Origin: Vagococcus hydrophili
Lineage (GTDB): Bacteria; Bacillota; Bacilli; Lactobacillales; Vagococcaceae
Direction of reading: 5' to 3'
NCBI RefSeq assembly: GCF_011304195.1
Contig: NZ_CP049887.1
Coordinates: 1,488,001 to 1,552,000 of the forward strand
Length of the DNA stretch: 64,000 bases
Translations under genes and position numbers: made by a program
Part shown: positions 39,642 through 49,132 of the stretch, piece by piece
Position numbering within the stretch: position 1 is the stretch's first letter
How the letters are laid out: each line of letters starts with the position of its first letter
The notes under the pieces: generated by a model
Told to the model about the DNA's origin: nothing
Databases searched by the model: none
Seen by the model: the letters and a program-made list of their open reading frames with translations, nothing else

Positions 39642-39733
39642 TGGATTGTACCTTTACTATTTAGACAAATGAGGGTAAAATTTAAGCATAACAGCTAAGA
39701 ACTGAAATAGACATATGAAGGATGGTAATTTTC

Positions 39734-41197
39734 ATGACAAAAAAAGTACGTGTAAGATACGCACCAAGCCCAACAGGACATCTACACATCGGTAATGCCA
39801 GAACAGCATTATTCAACTATTTATATGCAAGACACCACGATGGTGATTTTGTAATTCGTATCGAGGATACAGACCAAAAACGTAACATCGAAGACGGAGA
39901 AAAAAGCCAATTAGAAAACTTAGCATGGTTGAACATGGATTGGGATGAGTCACCTGAAAAACCAGGTAAATACGGACCATACCGCCAATCAGAAAGATCA
40001 GACATTTACTTACCATTAGTCGATCAATTATTAGCAAGTAATTTAGCTTATAAATGTTACTGTACAGAAGAAGAATTAGAAGCAGAACGTGAATCTCAAA
40101 AAGCACGTGGCGAAATTCCTCGTTACAACGGTAAATGTGCCAGCCTTTCAGTTGAAGAGCAAGTAGCTAAAGAAGCAGAAGGTATTACACCAGTTATTCG
40201 TTTCCGCGTTCCTAAAAATCGTTCATATAGTTTTGATGACATGGTTAAAGGACATATTACCTTTGAATCAGACAGCGTAGGTGGAGATTTCGTTATTCTA
40301 AAACGTGACGGTATGCCAACTTATAACTTCGCTGTTGCTGTGGATGATTATATGATGAAAATTACGCATGTTTTACGTGGGGATGATCACATTGCTAACA
40401 CACCAAAACAATTAATGGTTTATGAAGCCTTTGGATGGGAAGCACCTGAATTTGGTCACATGACATTAATTATTAACAGCGAAACAGGTAAAAAACTAAG
40501 TAAACGTGATGAAACGATTTTACAATTTATCGAACAATACCGTGACTTAGGTTACTTACCAGAAGCAATGTTTAACTTTATCAGTTTATTAGGTTGGTCA
40601 CCAGTTGGAGAAGAAGAAATCTTCTCTGAAGAAGAATTCATCAAGATGTTTGACTCAGCTCGTTTAGGTAAATCACCAGCGGCCTTTGATAACAAAAAAC
40701 TTGAGTGGATTAGTAACCAATACATGAAAAAATTAGACCGTGCTGACATGGCTCAAAAAGCTTTACCATATTTAGTGGATGCTAAATTAGTTGAAGAAAA
40801 TCCATCAGCAGAAAAATTAGCATGGGTAGAAGAATTAGTTTCTCTTTACCAACCACAAATGAGTTATGCAGGTGAAATTGTTGAATTATCAACACTTTTC
40901 TTCAATGATACATTAACATTAAATGATGAAGCAAAAGAAGTTTTAGCTGGCGAAACAGTCTCACAAGTACTAGAAGCATTTGCTAAACAAATTGCTGAAT
41001 TAGAAGAATTTGATGCGGCAAATATCAAAGCAAGTATTAAAGCTGTTCAAAAAGAAACAGGTGTAAAAGGTAAAAACTTATTTATGCCAATCCGTGTAGC
41101 TGTCAGTGGACAAATGCATGGTCCTGAATTAGCAGAAACAATTATGCTTTTAGGAAAAGAAAAAGTGTTAGATCATATTAAACAATCAAGTAAATAA
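39734..41197 (+). CDS. gltX: Glutamyl-tRNA synthetase
   Basis: The 487-residue class I synthetase has the HIGH motif ([13 protein letters not shown]), the KMSKS-type loop as KKLSKRDE, and the zinc-site-region [11 protein letters not shown] near residue 110. It charges tRNA-Glu and, in organisms without GlnRS, tRNA-Gln as well. ATG at 39734 was selected because AAGGATGG at 39717-39724 is in range and the product begins [17 protein letters not shown]; the upstream ATG at 39722 lies in that site. A T-box leader for the next gene follows its stop. Confidence 0.95.
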   Translation: MTKKVRVRYAPSPTGHLHIGNARTALFNYLYARHHDGDFVIRIEDTDQKRNIEDGEKSQLENLAWLNMDWDESPEKPGKYGPYRQSERSDIYLPLVDQLLASNLAYKCYCTEEELEAERESQKARGEIPRYNGKCASLSVEEQVAKEAEGITPVIRFRVPKNRSYSFDDMVKGHITFESDSVGGDFVILKRDGMPTYNFAVAVDDYMMKITHVLRGDDHIANTPKQLMVYEAFGWEAPEFGHMTLIINSETGKKLSKRDETILQFIEQYRDLGYLPEAMFNFISLLGWSPVGEEEIFSEEEFIKMFDSARLGKSPAAFDNKKLEWISNQYMKKLDRADMAQKALPYLVDAKLVEENPSAEKLAWVEELVSLYQPQMSYAGEIVELSTLFFNDTLTLNDEAKEVLAGETVSQVLEAFAKQIAELEEFDAANIKASIKAVQKETGVKGKNLFMPIRVAVSGQMHGPELAETIMLLGKEKVLDHIKQSSK

Positions 41198-41200
41198 ATA

Positions 41201-41437
41201 CGTTGAAAAGAAGAGTAGCTTAGCTTGTTGATTTAGAGAGCTCATGGGTGGTGAAAGTGAGAGAATAAGCTAAGTGAAGTGCCTCTTTGAGTAGTTTTAG
41301 TGAAATATAGTAGCTAAAAACGAGTGATAATCGTTAACTTATCAAAAGGTAAAAGGAAGAGTCTTTCTTTTTACGAATAAAAGTGGAACCACGTGAAAAC
41401 GTCTTTTAGTTGAGTAGACTAAAGGGCGTTTTTTTAT
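41201..41437 (+). ncRNA. T-box leader, predicted tRNA-Cys-responsive
   Basis: The T-box core AAGTGGAACCACG is at 41381-41393, followed by the terminator AACGTCTTTTAGT/ACTAAAGGGCGTT with seven T (41398-41437). The Stem I region runs from about 41215 to 41290 and contains GTAGCTTAGC/GCTAAG-type pairing. The likely specifier is TGC (41280-41282), in GAAG-TGC-CTC, a cysteine codon that fits cysS directly downstream. Uncharged tRNA-Cys would stabilise the antiterminator and switch on cysS. Confidence 0.85.
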
Positions 41438-41465
41438 TGTAAAAAAAGTGAAGGAGCTAATCATT

Positions 41466-42872
41466 ATGAAAATTTACAATACCTTAACTCGTTCTAAAGA
41501 AGAATTTAAAACCATTGAGCCAGGAAAAGTTCGTATGTACTTGTGTGGCCCAACAGTCTATAACTATATTCATGTAGGAAATGCCAGAAGTACAGTGGCG
41601 TTTGATACAGTCCGTCGTTATTTAGAATACAAGGGCTATGAAGTCAATTATGTTTCTAATTTTACAGATGTTGATGATAAAATTATTAACCGTGCCAAAG
41701 AAGAGGGCGTCACAGCTAAAAATATTGCGGATAAATACATTGATGCTTTTACAGAAGATACCACTAAGTTAAATGTGAAACCAGCATGTGTTCATCCGCG
41801 TGTCATTGATCATATTGATGAAATTATCGAATTTGTTGCAGCCTTAATTGAAAAAGGGTATGCTTATGAATCTCAAGGGGATGTTTACTACCGTGCCCGT
41901 AAATTTAAAAATTATGGTCAACTAAGTAATAAAAGTATAGATGAATTAGAAGTGGGTGCTAGTCAACGTACGGGAGACGAGCAAGCAAAAAAAGAAGATC
42001 CGTTAGATTTTGCTTTATGGAAATCAGCAAAAGAAGGAGAAGTTTCTTGGACATCACCATGGGGAGCGGGACGCCCAGGCTGGCACATCGAGTGTTCAGT
42101 GATGGCATCTAAGCACTTAGGTGAAACGATTGACATTCATGCAGGGGGGCAAGATTTAGAGTTTCCTCATCATGAAAATGAAATCGCCCAAAGTGAAGCC
42201 AAAACAGGCCAAACATTTGCTAATTATTGGATGCACAATGCGTATTTAACAGTTGGTGAAACTGGGGAAAAAATGAGTAAATCATTGAAAAATTTTGTGA
42301 CAGCTCACGAATTAATGGAAGAAGTTGATCCAGAAGTGGTCCGTTTTGCTTTAGCCACAACTCATTACAGACGCCCAATGCCTTTTAATGACATTATCTT
42401 AAAAGAAGCAGAAACAAATCTTTCTAAGATTAAAGGAAGCTACAACAATGGCTCTTTCCGACTAGAATCAGCTAAAGACTCAACTGAAGATGATGAAGAC
42501 TACTTAAAAGAGTTAACGTTAATTAAGAGTCAATTTGAAGAAGGTATGGATGACGATTTCAATACAGCTAATGGAATTACAGCTGTCTACAACTTAGTTA
42601 AATGGTTGAATGCTTATTTTGAAAAAAATAGCGTGTCAAAAGTCGTGATAGAACAAGCTCAAAGTTTATTAGTTGAATTAATGGCTGTCTTTGGAATTGA
42701 GTTAGGTCAAAAAGAAGTTTTAGATAGTGAAATTGAAGCGTTAATCGAAGAGCGAAATGAAGCTAGAGCTAATAAAGATTTTAAACGCAGTGATGAAATT
42801 CGTGACACGTTGAAAGAACAAGGGATTATTTTAGAAGATACCGCACAAGGTGTGAGATGGAGTAGAATTTAA
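41466..42872 (+). CDS. cysS: Cysteinyl-tRNA synthetase
   Basis: The 468-residue monomeric class I synthetase has the HIGH-type motif [17 protein letters not shown] in [10 protein letters not shown], and zinc ligands in [15 protein letters not shown] and [10 protein letters not shown]. It is preceded by a cysteine T-box. ATG 41466 is preferred because AAGGAG (41450-41455) precedes it and the product begins [13 protein letters not shown]. In Bacillus cysE usually lies between gltX and cysS; it is missing here. The stop codon overlaps the start of mrnC by one base. Confidence 0.95.
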   Translation: MKIYNTLTRSKEEFKTIEPGKVRMYLCGPTVYNYIHVGNARSTVAFDTVRRYLEYKGYEVNYVSNFTDVDDKIINRAKEEGVTAKNIADKYIDAFTEDTTKLNVKPACVHPRVIDHIDEIIEFVAALIEKGYAYESQGDVYYRARKFKNYGQLSNKSIDELEVGASQRTGDEQAKKEDPLDFALWKSAKEGEVSWTSPWGAGRPGWHIECSVMASKHLGETIDIHAGGQDLEFPHHENEIAQSEAKTGQTFANYWMHNAYLTVGETGEKMSKSLKNFVTAHELMEEVDPEVVRFALATTHYRRPMPFNDIILKEAETNLSKIKGSYNNGSFRLESAKDSTEDDEDYLKELTLIKSQFEEGMDDDFNTANGITAVYNLVKWLNAYFEKNSVSKVVIEQAQSLLVELMAVFGIELGQKEVLDSEIEALIEERNEARANKDFKRSDEIRDTLKEQGIILEDTAQGVRWSRI

Positions 42873-43279
42873 TGAGTGAAAAGAAAGATTATTCTCTTTT
42901 AAGTGGTTTGACGTTAGCTTATGTAGGGGATGCGATTTATGAAATTTATATTCGCGATTTTTTAATTAGATCCGGTCAAACCAAACCTAATCAAATGCAC
43001 CGCATGGCAACGCATTATGTGTCAGCTAAAGCCCAACATTATTTGATTGAAGAAATGATTAAAGAGGAAATTTTAACAGAGCAAGAAACGTTGATTTATA
43101 AAAGAGGTCGAAATGCTAAGAGTCATACGAGCGCTAAAAATACATCAGTTTTTGTGTATAGAGCGTCTACAGGCTTTGAAGCACTAATGGGGTATTTACA
43201 CCTAACAGATCAAAAAGAACGCCTAGAAGAGCTAATTACATGGTCTATTAAAAGGATAGGGGAAAAGAATGAAAAATAA
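42872..43279 (+). CDS. mrnC: Mini-ribonuclease III
   Basis: The 135-residue protein is an RNase III catalytic domain without a double-stranded RNA binding domain, as in MrnC, which matures 23S r[22 protein letters not shown] carries the catalytic Asp/Glu signature, and [13 protein letters not shown] follows. It starts at the A of the cysS stop codon (TAATG), so translation is coupled. The last 11 bases overlap rlmB, continuing the packed operon. Confidence 0.92.
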   Translation: MSEKKDYSLLSGLTLAYVGDAIYEIYIRDFLIRSGQTKPNQMHRMATHYVSAKAQHYLIEEMIKEEILTEQETLIYKRGRNAKSHTSAKNTSVFVYRASTGFEALMGYLHLTDQKERLEELITWSIKRIGEKNEK

Positions 43280-44042
43280 ACGTGAGAGACAAGAAAAAAT
43301 AGCGGAGCCAGTATCATTAGAAGATGTGGTATTTGGTATTCATGCGACAATTGAAGCTTTGCAAGCAAGACGAGGCAATAAATTGTTTATCCAAGAAGAT
43401 TTGAAGAGTCACCGAATCGAAGAGCTAAAAAGCTTAGCACAAGAATTTTCAGTTCCAGTTATTTGGGCACCTAAATCAAAATTAGATGAGATGACAAATA
43501 AAGAAAATCATCAAGGCATTGTGATGAAAATAACGCCTTATGAGTATTTATCTTTAGATGAGTTATTGTCAAAAAGTAAAGATAAGGAAAGTCGTTTCTT
43601 TTTAATATTAGATAGTATTGTGGACCCTCATAACTTAGGTTCAATTATGAGAACGGCTGACGCAGTAAATGTAGACGGGATTATAATTCCTAAACACCGT
43701 GCTGTAGGAATTACACCAGTTGTTGTTAAGACGTCAACTGGCGCGGTAGAGCATGTTCCAGTAGCTCGTGTAACAAATCTAAGCCAAACCATCAAAAAAC
43801 TAAAAGAAGATAATATTTGGATTTTTGGGACTGATATGGAAGGAACGGATTATACAGATTGGAACGTTTCTGGTGATATCGCCCTTGTGATTGGTAACGA
43901 AGGTAAAGGCATGGGAGCGGCTCTTAAAAAAGAGATGGATGAGATGATTACGATTCCAATCGAAGGTCATGTTCAAAGTCTTAATGCCGGTGTAGCTGCG
44001 GGACTTTTAATGTATGAAGTTTTTAGAAAGCGTAGAAATTAG
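43269..44042 (+). CDS. rlmB: 23S rRNA (guanosine-2'-O)-methyltransferase RlmB
   Basis: The 257-residue SPOUT enzyme has an L30e-like N-terminal substrate domain ([23 protein letters not shown]). The trefoil-knot motifs are [30 protein letters not shown] and [22 protein letters not shown]. By homology it methylates the 2'-O of G2251 (E. coli numbering) in the peptidyl transferase centre. Start and end overlap or abut neighbours: it begins inside mrnC and ends 17 bp before yacP. Confidence 0.9.
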   Translation: MKNKRERQEKIAEPVSLEDVVFGIHATIEALQARRGNKLFIQEDLKSHRIEELKSLAQEFSVPVIWAPKSKLDEMTNKENHQGIVMKITPYEYLSLDELLSKSKDKESRFFLILDSIVDPHNLGSIMRTADAVNVDGIIIPKHRAVGITPVVVKTSTGAVEHVPVARVTNLSQTIKKLKEDNIWIFGTDMEGTDYTDWNVSGDIALVIGNEGKGMGAALKKEMDEMITIPIEGHVQSLNAGVAAGLLMYEVFRKRRN

Positions 44043-44059
44043 GATATGGAGACAGTAAA

Positions 44060-44581
44060 GTGAAACGTCAGGTGCTGTTTGTAGATGGTTACAATATGAT
44101 TGGAGCTTGGCCTTTTCTTGATAAATTAAAAAAACAAGAAAAATTAGCCGATGCGAGAGATCAACTTTTATTTATGCTATCAAACTACGCAAAGTACGAA
44201 GGTATTGAAGTGATTGTGGTCTTTGATGCCCAATTTGTACCAGGTATTCAACAAGTGTATGATGAATACGGCGTCACAGTTATTTTTACAAAAGAAGAAG
44301 AAACAGCAGATACCTATATAGAGCGTGAGGCAGGGGGAAAAATAAACCCACTGACTCATGTTCGGGTGGCGACAAGTGATATGGCGGAGCAGTGGATTAT
44401 TTTCTCAAGAGGTGCGTTAAGAGTCTCAGCAAGAGAGCTATACAAGGCGATTAAGACATCGGAGAAAAAAATTCAAGCAGATACAGAAGAGTATAAATTT
44501 CAGAGTTATCGACGCAATAGTCCTTGGTCTGGCTCACAGCTTGAACATCTTCAACAAATTTACGATGAATTAGATAACTAA
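44060..44581 (+). CDS. yacP: NYN-domain ribonuclease YacP (Rae1-like)
   Basis: The 173-residue protein has the NYN/PIN-like core: LFVDGYNMIGAW with the first catalytic Asp, EVIVVFDAQF, and the Asp/Glu-containing ETADTYIEREAGG and VRVATSDMAEQ segments. In Bacillus YacP (Rae1) cleaves certain mRNAs in the ribosomal A site. The start is a GTG (MKRQVLF), with TGGAGA about ten bases upstream. It is the last gene of the cysS operon and is followed by a strong terminator. Confidence 0.88.
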   Translation: MKRQVLFVDGYNMIGAWPFLDKLKKQEKLADARDQLLFMLSNYAKYEGIEVIVVFDAQFVPGIQQVYDEYGVTVIFTKEEETADTYIEREAGGKINPLTHVRVATSDMAEQWIIFSRGALRVSARELYKAIKTSEKKIQADTEEYKFQSYRRNSPWSGSQLEHLQQIYDELDN

Positions 44582-44582
44582 T

Positions 44583-44620
44583 GAATACGAAAGAGAACCT
44601 TAGTTCTCTTTCGTATTTTG
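44583..44620 (+). terminator. Terminator after yacP
   Basis: AATACGAAAGAGAAC pairs with GTTCTCTTTCGTATT, followed by TTGTT; a 15-bp stem. Confidence 0.85.
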
Positions 44621-44685
44621 TTATTTAATGGTACGATTTTTATACAGAAGAGGGAAGCATTTCTTTTTGAAGGAGACGTGTAAAA

Positions 44686-45258
44686 ATGAATGAAAGTGAA
44701 GTTATACTAAAGAGAGCAAAATTAGGTTGTAATGATTCTTTTGAAGTGCTGTTTAATCAATATGTTCCAATTGTTTTGAAACAACGCAATAATTATTATC
44801 TAAGAGAATTTGATTTAGACGACTGGCTTCAAGAAGGGCGCTTAGTTTGTTATCAGTCACTCCGGAAATTTGATGATAGTAAGAATGTCACATTTGGTTT
44901 ATTCTTTAAAATGAATTTTAACCGACATGTCATTAGCTTACTAAGGCACCAAGAGGCACAAAAAAGACAGATTTACCGCTACACAGATTCTCTAGATTCA
45001 CAAATGAATACCTTTGGAGAATGTATTAGCCGGGGTATGGAAGATTTTCGAGCAGATACAAGTATTAAGTACATATTTGTTAGAGAGCAGCTAGAAGATT
45101 TACCGGATCAGCTGTCAAATTTTGAGAAAAAAATTTATTACGATACTTTATTAGGACTGGATATTGAGGAAATATCAAAAAACACAGATATTTCACAGAG
45201 AAAAATTTTATTTGGCTATAACCGCGTAAAAGTAAAATTGAAAAAACAAATCGTATAA
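44686..45258 (+). CDS. RNA polymerase sigma factor of the SigH/ComX type
   Basis: The 190-residue protein has the region 2 pattern FEVLFNQYVPIVLKQRNNYYLREFDLDDWLQEGRL with the core-binding D/W/Q residues. A region 4-like helix-turn-helix (IEEISKNTDISQRKILFGYNRVK) lies at the C-terminus. Its place after yacP is that of sigH in Bacillus, and streptococcal ComX sits in a comparable family. It may control competence or a stress regulon; the prepilin peptidase elsewhere in the window would fit, but no promoter of this type was identified. AAGGAG precedes the ATG. Confidence 0.75.
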   Translation: MNESEVILKRAKLGCNDSFEVLFNQYVPIVLKQRNNYYLREFDLDDWLQEGRLVCYQSLRKFDDSKNVTFGLFFKMNFNRHVISLLRHQEAQKRQIYRYTDSLDSQMNTFGECISRGMEDFRADTSIKYIFVREQLEDLPDQLSNFEKKIYYDTLLGLDIEEISKNTDISQRKILFGYNRVKVKLKKQIV

Positions 45259-45365
45259 TAAAGGACATTTCTCTCTTCTTTAATCAAAAAATAAAGATTA
45301 AAAATGTAAGTTAATAATTAAAATTAGATGAATCTATTGCCAAAGTATGTGTATTATGATAAAAT

Positions 45366-45394
45366 TTGAAGTTTTTTGTAAAATATGTTACAAT
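45366..45394 (+). promoter_or_regulatory. veg promoter
   Basis: TTGAAG (45366-45371) and TACAAT (45389-45394) are separated by exactly 17 bp, about 20 bp before the veg start. Confidence 0.7.
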
Positions 45395-45413
45395 GGTAAT
45401 CGAGGTGAGTTGG

Positions 45414-45674
45414 ATGGCAGCGAGTATTTTAACAATCAAAGAAGAGCTAGAGAACAAAATAGGTAGTCGAATTACTTTAGTCGCACAGACAGGTAGAAAA
45501 CGACAAACTGAACGTAGTGGTATATTATCAGAAACATATCCTTCTGTATTTATTGTCGATTTAGATCAGGATGAGAACGCATTTGAAAGAGTATCATATA
45601 GCTATACTGATATTTTAACTCGTGCTGTAGAGGTCCAATTTTCAGATAACATGCAAGAAGAAATTATAGGATAA
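45414..45674 (+). CDS. veg: Veg protein
   Basis: The 86-residue protein (MAASILTIKEELENKIGS...VQFSDN) matches Veg, a small highly conserved Firmicutes protein named for vegetative expression and later tied to biofilm formation. Its biochemical role is unclear. ATG 45414 is supported by GAGGTGAG upstream and by the normal family length; the frame open to 45366 covers the promoter. It is monocistronic. Confidence 0.88.
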   Translation: MAASILTIKEELENKIGSRITLVAQTGRKRQTERSGILSETYPSVFIVDLDQDENAFERVSYSYTDILTRAVEVQFSDNMQEEIIG

Positions 45675-45690
45675 TTATAACCAATCGAAG

Positions 45691-45714
45691 AATCATTACT
45701 TAGTTGTAATGATT
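45691..45714 (+). terminator. Hairpin after veg
   Basis: AATCATTAC pairs perfectly with GTAATGATT over a six-base loop, but no T-run follows directly. A second weak stem with seven T lies at 45733-45772. Confidence 0.45.
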
Positions 45715-45791
45715 CATCACATATAAAATAAAAAAGATTGCTACTTTATTTAAAGAGTCAGTCTTTTTTTGTTTTTAGAAAGGGGAATTGG

Positions 45792-46265
45792 ATGATAAAC
45801 GTATTATTTGTTTGTTTAGGTAATATTTGCAGATCAACCATGGCTGAAGCTGTTTTTCGTGATAAAGTCGTAAAAGCGGGGTTAGAGAATGAGATTCATA
45901 TCTCATCAGCTGCAACAGGTAGTTGGAATCTAGGGGATGCGCCGTACAAAGGAACCAAAGAGGTGCTTGATAGAGAAAAGATTAGTTATGAGGGGATTTA
46001 CTCAACTAAAATAACGGATGAAGAGTTTAACACCTATGATTATATTATTGGGATGGATGAAAGTAACATAGACAACCTATTGAAATTAAATCCTTCGCTT
46101 AAAAATAATGAAAAAATCCATTTGTTTTTATCAGAAAGTATAGATGAAAAAAAGCAAGCAGTACCAGATCCTTATTATACAGGAGATTTTGAGTTGACCT
46201 ATGAACTAGTTAATCTAGGAACAGATAAATGGTTAGAGAAAATTAAACAAAAAATAAACGGTTAG
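45792..46265 (+). CDS. Low-molecular-weight protein tyrosine phosphatase
   Basis: The 157-residue protein has the P-loop VCLGNICRS (C-x5-R-S; Cys at about residue 8) at the N-terminus and the general-acid Asp in DPYYTGDFE near the C-terminus, as in LMW-PTPs. These dephosphorylate tyrosine phosphate, often on capsule or exopolysaccharide kinases; no such kinase is present nearby. The ATG at 45792 has AAAGGGGAA before it. It is convergent with prsA across a shared terminator. Confidence 0.9.
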   Translation: MINVLFVCLGNICRSTMAEAVFRDKVVKAGLENEIHISSAATGSWNLGDAPYKGTKEVLDREKISYEGIYSTKITDEEFNTYDYIIGMDESNIDNLLKLNPSLKNNEKIHLFLSESIDEKKQAVPDPYYTGDFELTYELVNLGTDKWLEKIKQKING

Positions 46266-46290
46266 GACGAAAGCCCTAACCGTTTTTCTT
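46257..46290. terminator. Bidirectional terminator between LMW-PTP and prsA
   Basis: AACGGTTAGG pairs with CCTAACCGTT, with TTTTTCTTT on the plus side and a T-rich tail on the minus side. It overlaps the last codons of the phosphatase. Confidence 0.8.
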
Positions 46291-46293
46291 TAA

Positions 46294-47304
46294 CTATTTA
46301 GTTGATTCTGTTGTTTCTTCTTTTTTGTCAGATTTTTTGTCGTCTTTTTTATCTGATTTCTTGTCATCTTTTTTGTCAGATTTTTCTTCTTTTTTAGGTA
46401 AGTATGGATCTAAGATTTTCTTGAATTGATCGTCTTCGATCTTAACGTTAGCTTTTTCTAATTCTTTACCAAGAACTTCTTGTGAGAAGGCAGGGTCAGC
46501 CATTTTTGTTTCTTCAGTGATTTTTTTCAATTCTTTTTCATATTTCTTATAGTCGTTACCTTTTTTCTCATTTTTAACCATCTTAACGATGTAGAATGAG
46601 TCAGTACCAGTTTGCATGTTTTGTGATTCAACGATACCAGAAACTTTACCGTCTTCTAATTTGTAAGCTTCTTGTTTCACTTGCTCAGGAAGTAAAACTC
46701 CTTCAGGTTTAGTAGCCATTGTAGAATCAAATGTTACTTTACCGCCATCTTTTTTAGAAACTTCGTCTTTAGAAACTTCTTTTGCTACAGTTGTGAAATC
46801 TTTTCCATCATTCACATCTTTTAATGCTTTTTCAGCGTCTTCTTTTTTGTCAAAGACCATGATTTGAGCATCAACGCTTGGGTGGTAAGTAGCCCAAGTT
46901 TCTTTTAAGTCAGCATCTGTAATTTTTAAGTGAGCTTTTAACATTTCTTTGAATGCTAAGTTACTCTTGATGTTTTCTTTGTAAGTTTTAACATCTAAGT
47001 TATTTTGTTTTAATAAATCTTCAAATGGTTTTTTACCACCGTTTTGATCTTGAACTTTTTCAAATTCTTTATCCACTTCTTTTTGATCTACTTTATCACC
47101 GTAAGCAGCGTCAGTGATTTTGTTAACGATCATACCTGTTAATAATTGGCTTGATTCTGGGGCTTTTTTAAGTTCAGTATATAACTCATCCTCAGTAATT
47201 TTGCCACCTTTCATTGTAGCAACGCTTTTTCCGCCTGAACATCCAGCAAGTGTAATTACTCCTAAAAGAGCAACAACTGCTAATTTAAATGATTGTTTCT
47301 TCAT
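46294..47304 (-). CDS. prsA: Foldase lipoprotein PrsA (parvulin-type PPIase)
   Basis: The 336-residue lipoprotein has lipobox LAGC (Cys at about residue 22). A helical chaperone N-domain is followed by a parvulin/PPIC domain at about residues 135-245 (VDAQIMVFDKKEDAEKAL...SFYIVKM). Its C-terminal tail is made of repeated KSDKKDD units. PrsA folds secreted proteins outside the membrane. Whether the PPIase residues are all kept was not checked position by position. ATG at 47304 (MKKQSFKL) is preferred to the GTG at 47316. It is alone in its operon. Confidence 0.88.
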   Translation of the reverse strand: MKKQSFKLAVVALLGVITLAGCSGGKSVATMKGGKITEDELYTELKKAPESSQLLTGMIVNKITDAAYGDKVDQKEVDKEFEKVQDQNGGKKPFEDLLKQNNLDVKTYKENIKSNLAFKEMLKAHLKITDADLKETWATYHPSVDAQIMVFDKKEDAEKALKDVNDGKDFTTVAKEVSKDEVSKKDGGKVTFDSTMATKPEGVLLPEQVKQEAYKLEDGKVSGIVESQNMQTGTDSFYIVKMVKNEKKGNDYKKYEKELKKITEETKMADPAFSQEVLGKELEKANVKIEDDQFKKILDPYLPKKEEKSDKKDDKKSDKKDDKKSDKKEETTESTK

Positions 47305-47467
47305 AAATATTTGCACATCCTATTCTTCATTTTTTTAATTTGAATAACTATAATTGCATCACGTTTATTACTATAGCATATAATTCTTTTAAAAAATACG
47401 GAATTCAAAAAAATTTCATATAATAAACACAACTTCATAAATATAGCACATTTTAATTCATAATGTT

Positions 47468-47836
47468 TTATTCTTTTAGACTATTACTAAAATCAGTTAT
47501 TTCTGTCTCGATTTTTGCAATTTGCTTTTTCATGTCTTCTAGTCTGAATTTTGTTTTAAAATCAAAGCGGTCTAAACTCTTTTGCGTGCCCTCAATGAAC
47601 TCAGGAATCATTGTTTCTGTTAATTCTTGAAGATGAGCAGCCCCTGATTGGATATCATCTGAGCTTGTTTTGATTTCTTTTAATAATTGTAAGGTATCAT
47701 CAATCTCATCTTGGAGTTTTTTTCTCGTTTCTTTACCTGATCTTGGCGCAAGTAAAAGAGCGGCAGAGCCACCGATTAAACCACCAATTAATAAGCCTTT
47801 AGCAAATTTTTTACCTGAAAAATTTTTCTTAGTCAT
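47468..47836 (-). CDS. YtxH-domain membrane protein
   Basis: The 122-residue protein starts MTKKNFSGKKFAKG, then GLLIGGLIGGSAALLLAPRSGKETRKKL, the YtxH signature (Gly-rich helix followed by LLAPxSGxExR). The rest is an amphipathic coiled coil. Its role is unknown; the family is linked to general stress in Bacillus. ATG 47836 is preceded by AAGGAG; it overlaps the last 8 bases of hit, so the two are coupled. Confidence 0.82.
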   Translation of the reverse strand: MTKKNFSGKKFAKGLLIGGLIGGSAALLLAPRSGKETRKKLQDEIDDTLQLLKEIKTSSDDIQSGAAHLQELTETMIPEFIEGTQKSLDRFDFKTKFRLEDMKKQIAKIETEITDFSNSLKE

Positions 47837-48260
47837 TGATAATCGTCTCCTTAATTGATTTAGCAATAGAAGTCATCTCTTCTACAGAATACTTGTCCAT
47901 GTTATTTGAGAAAGTAATCGCAAATTCGTCTTCTTCACTGTAACGAGGAATTAAATGAATATGAGAATGGAACACTGATTGATAAGCTAATTCCTTGTTG
48001 TTGTTGATTAGGTTTAACCCTTTCATCTCAGGAAATGTTTTTTCCAAGCCACGAGCAATTTTGGGTACTTTAGCAAACAAGGTTTCTGCTGTTTTTTCAT
48101 CGTATTCAAAAATATCTGTCACGTGTTTCTTTGGAATAACAAGCGTATGACCTTTCGTTGTTTGAGTGATATCTAAAAAAGCATAAACCTCATCGTCTTC
48201 GTATACGGGATAGCTTGGTATTTCACGATTGATAATTTTACAAAAAATACAGTCTGTCAT
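47829..48260 (-). CDS. hit: HIT-family nucleotide hydrolase
   Basis: The 143-residue protein has the histidine triad HSHIHLIPR near the C-terminus, preceded by the FHS strand, and the N-terminal CIFCKI pair, which with later residues forms a zinc site in many bacterial HINT proteins. The family hydrolyses nucleoside phosphoramidates and adenylyl derivatives. It lies between ytxH-like and ecsA (divergent), a conserved neighbourhood in Bacillus (hit-ecsA). AAAGGAGG precedes the ATG. Confidence 0.9.
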   Translation of the reverse strand: MTDCIFCKIINREIPSYPVYEDDEVYAFLDITQTTKGHTLVIPKKHVTDIFEYDEKTAETLFAKVPKIARGLEKTFPEMKGLNLINNNKELAYQSVFHSHIHLIPRYSEEDEFAITFSNNMDKYSVEEMTSIAKSIKETIIND

Positions 48261-48358
48261 CGAAAAGACCTCCTTTAATTATAAAATAACCTTACCATAA
48301 ATAGATTTAAAAATGAATGGCATAATAGACAAAAAAGGAAATGACTAATAAAAAGATA

Positions 48359-48367
48359 TGCTATAAT
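48359..48367 (+). promoter_or_regulatory. ecsA promoter (extended -10)
   Basis: TGCTATAAT is a perfect extended -10 element 30 bp before the ecsA start. No good -35 is visible. Confidence 0.5.
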
Positions 48368-48396
48368 TTATAATAGAATATTATGGAGGCTAACAT

Positions 48397-49131
48397 ATGA
48401 GTTTAAAAATTGAACATGTAACAGGTGGCTACGGTCATATTCCTGTTTTAAAAGATATTAGTTTTGAAGTGAATTCCGGTGAAATCGTTGGTTTGATTGG
48501 TTTAAACGGAGCGGGTAAAAGTACGACGATTAAACATGTTATTGGTTTACTAACCGAACAAAAAGGGAAAATCACAGTAGATGATAAAACATTGAAAGAA
48601 TCCCCAGAAGATTACCGTAAGACAATTGGTTATATACCAGAGACACCTATCTTATATGATGAATTAACCTTAAGAGAGCATATCGAAATTACGGCGATGG
48701 CCTATGATATACCAATGGATGAAGCTATGGAAAGAGCTGATTCTTTATTAAAACTATTTAGATTAGAAAATAAATTAGATTGGTTCCCAGCTCATTTTTC
48801 AAAAGGAATGAAACAAAAGGTTATGGTGATGTGTGCCTTTTTAACTAAACCAAGTTTGTTTATTATTGATGAACCTTTCTTAGGGTTAGATCCATTAGCT
48901 ATTAAGGCTTTACTTGATTTAATGAAACAAATGCGAGACGAGGGTGCGGCTATTTTAATGTCGACGCATATTTTAGCAACAGCGGAAATTTACTGTGATC
49001 GTTTTGTCGTCCTTCATGAAGGTGAAGTGCGCGCCATAGGTTCAATGACTGAGCTTAGAAAAGAGTTTAATTTACCAGATTCTTCATTAGATGATATTTA
49101 TATCTCTCTAACGAAGGAAGGGGAGGTTTAA
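48397..49131 (+). CDS. ecsA: ABC transporter ATP-binding protein EcsA
   Basis: The 244-residue ATPase has Walker A (GLNGAGKST), the Q-loop region, an atypical signature FSKGMKQK in place of LSGGQ, Walker B (LFIIDEPFLGLDP) and the switch His (STHI). With EcsB it forms a transporter-like complex in the membrane; in Bacillus it is needed for intramembrane protease function and secretion. GGAGG precedes the start. Only one base separates its stop from the ecsB start. The EcsB partner in this sequence carries a frameshift. Confidence 0.9.
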   Translation: MSLKIEHVTGGYGHIPVLKDISFEVNSGEIVGLIGLNGAGKSTTIKHVIGLLTEQKGKITVDDKTLKESPEDYRKTIGYIPETPILYDELTLREHIEITAMAYDIPMDEAMERADSLLKLFRLENKLDWFPAHFSKGMKQKVMVMCAFLTKPSLFIIDEPFLGLDPLAIKALLDLMKQMRDEGAAILMSTHILATAEIYCDRFVVLHEGEVRAIGSMTELRKEFNLPDSSLDDIYISLTKEGEV

Positions 49132-49132
49132 G

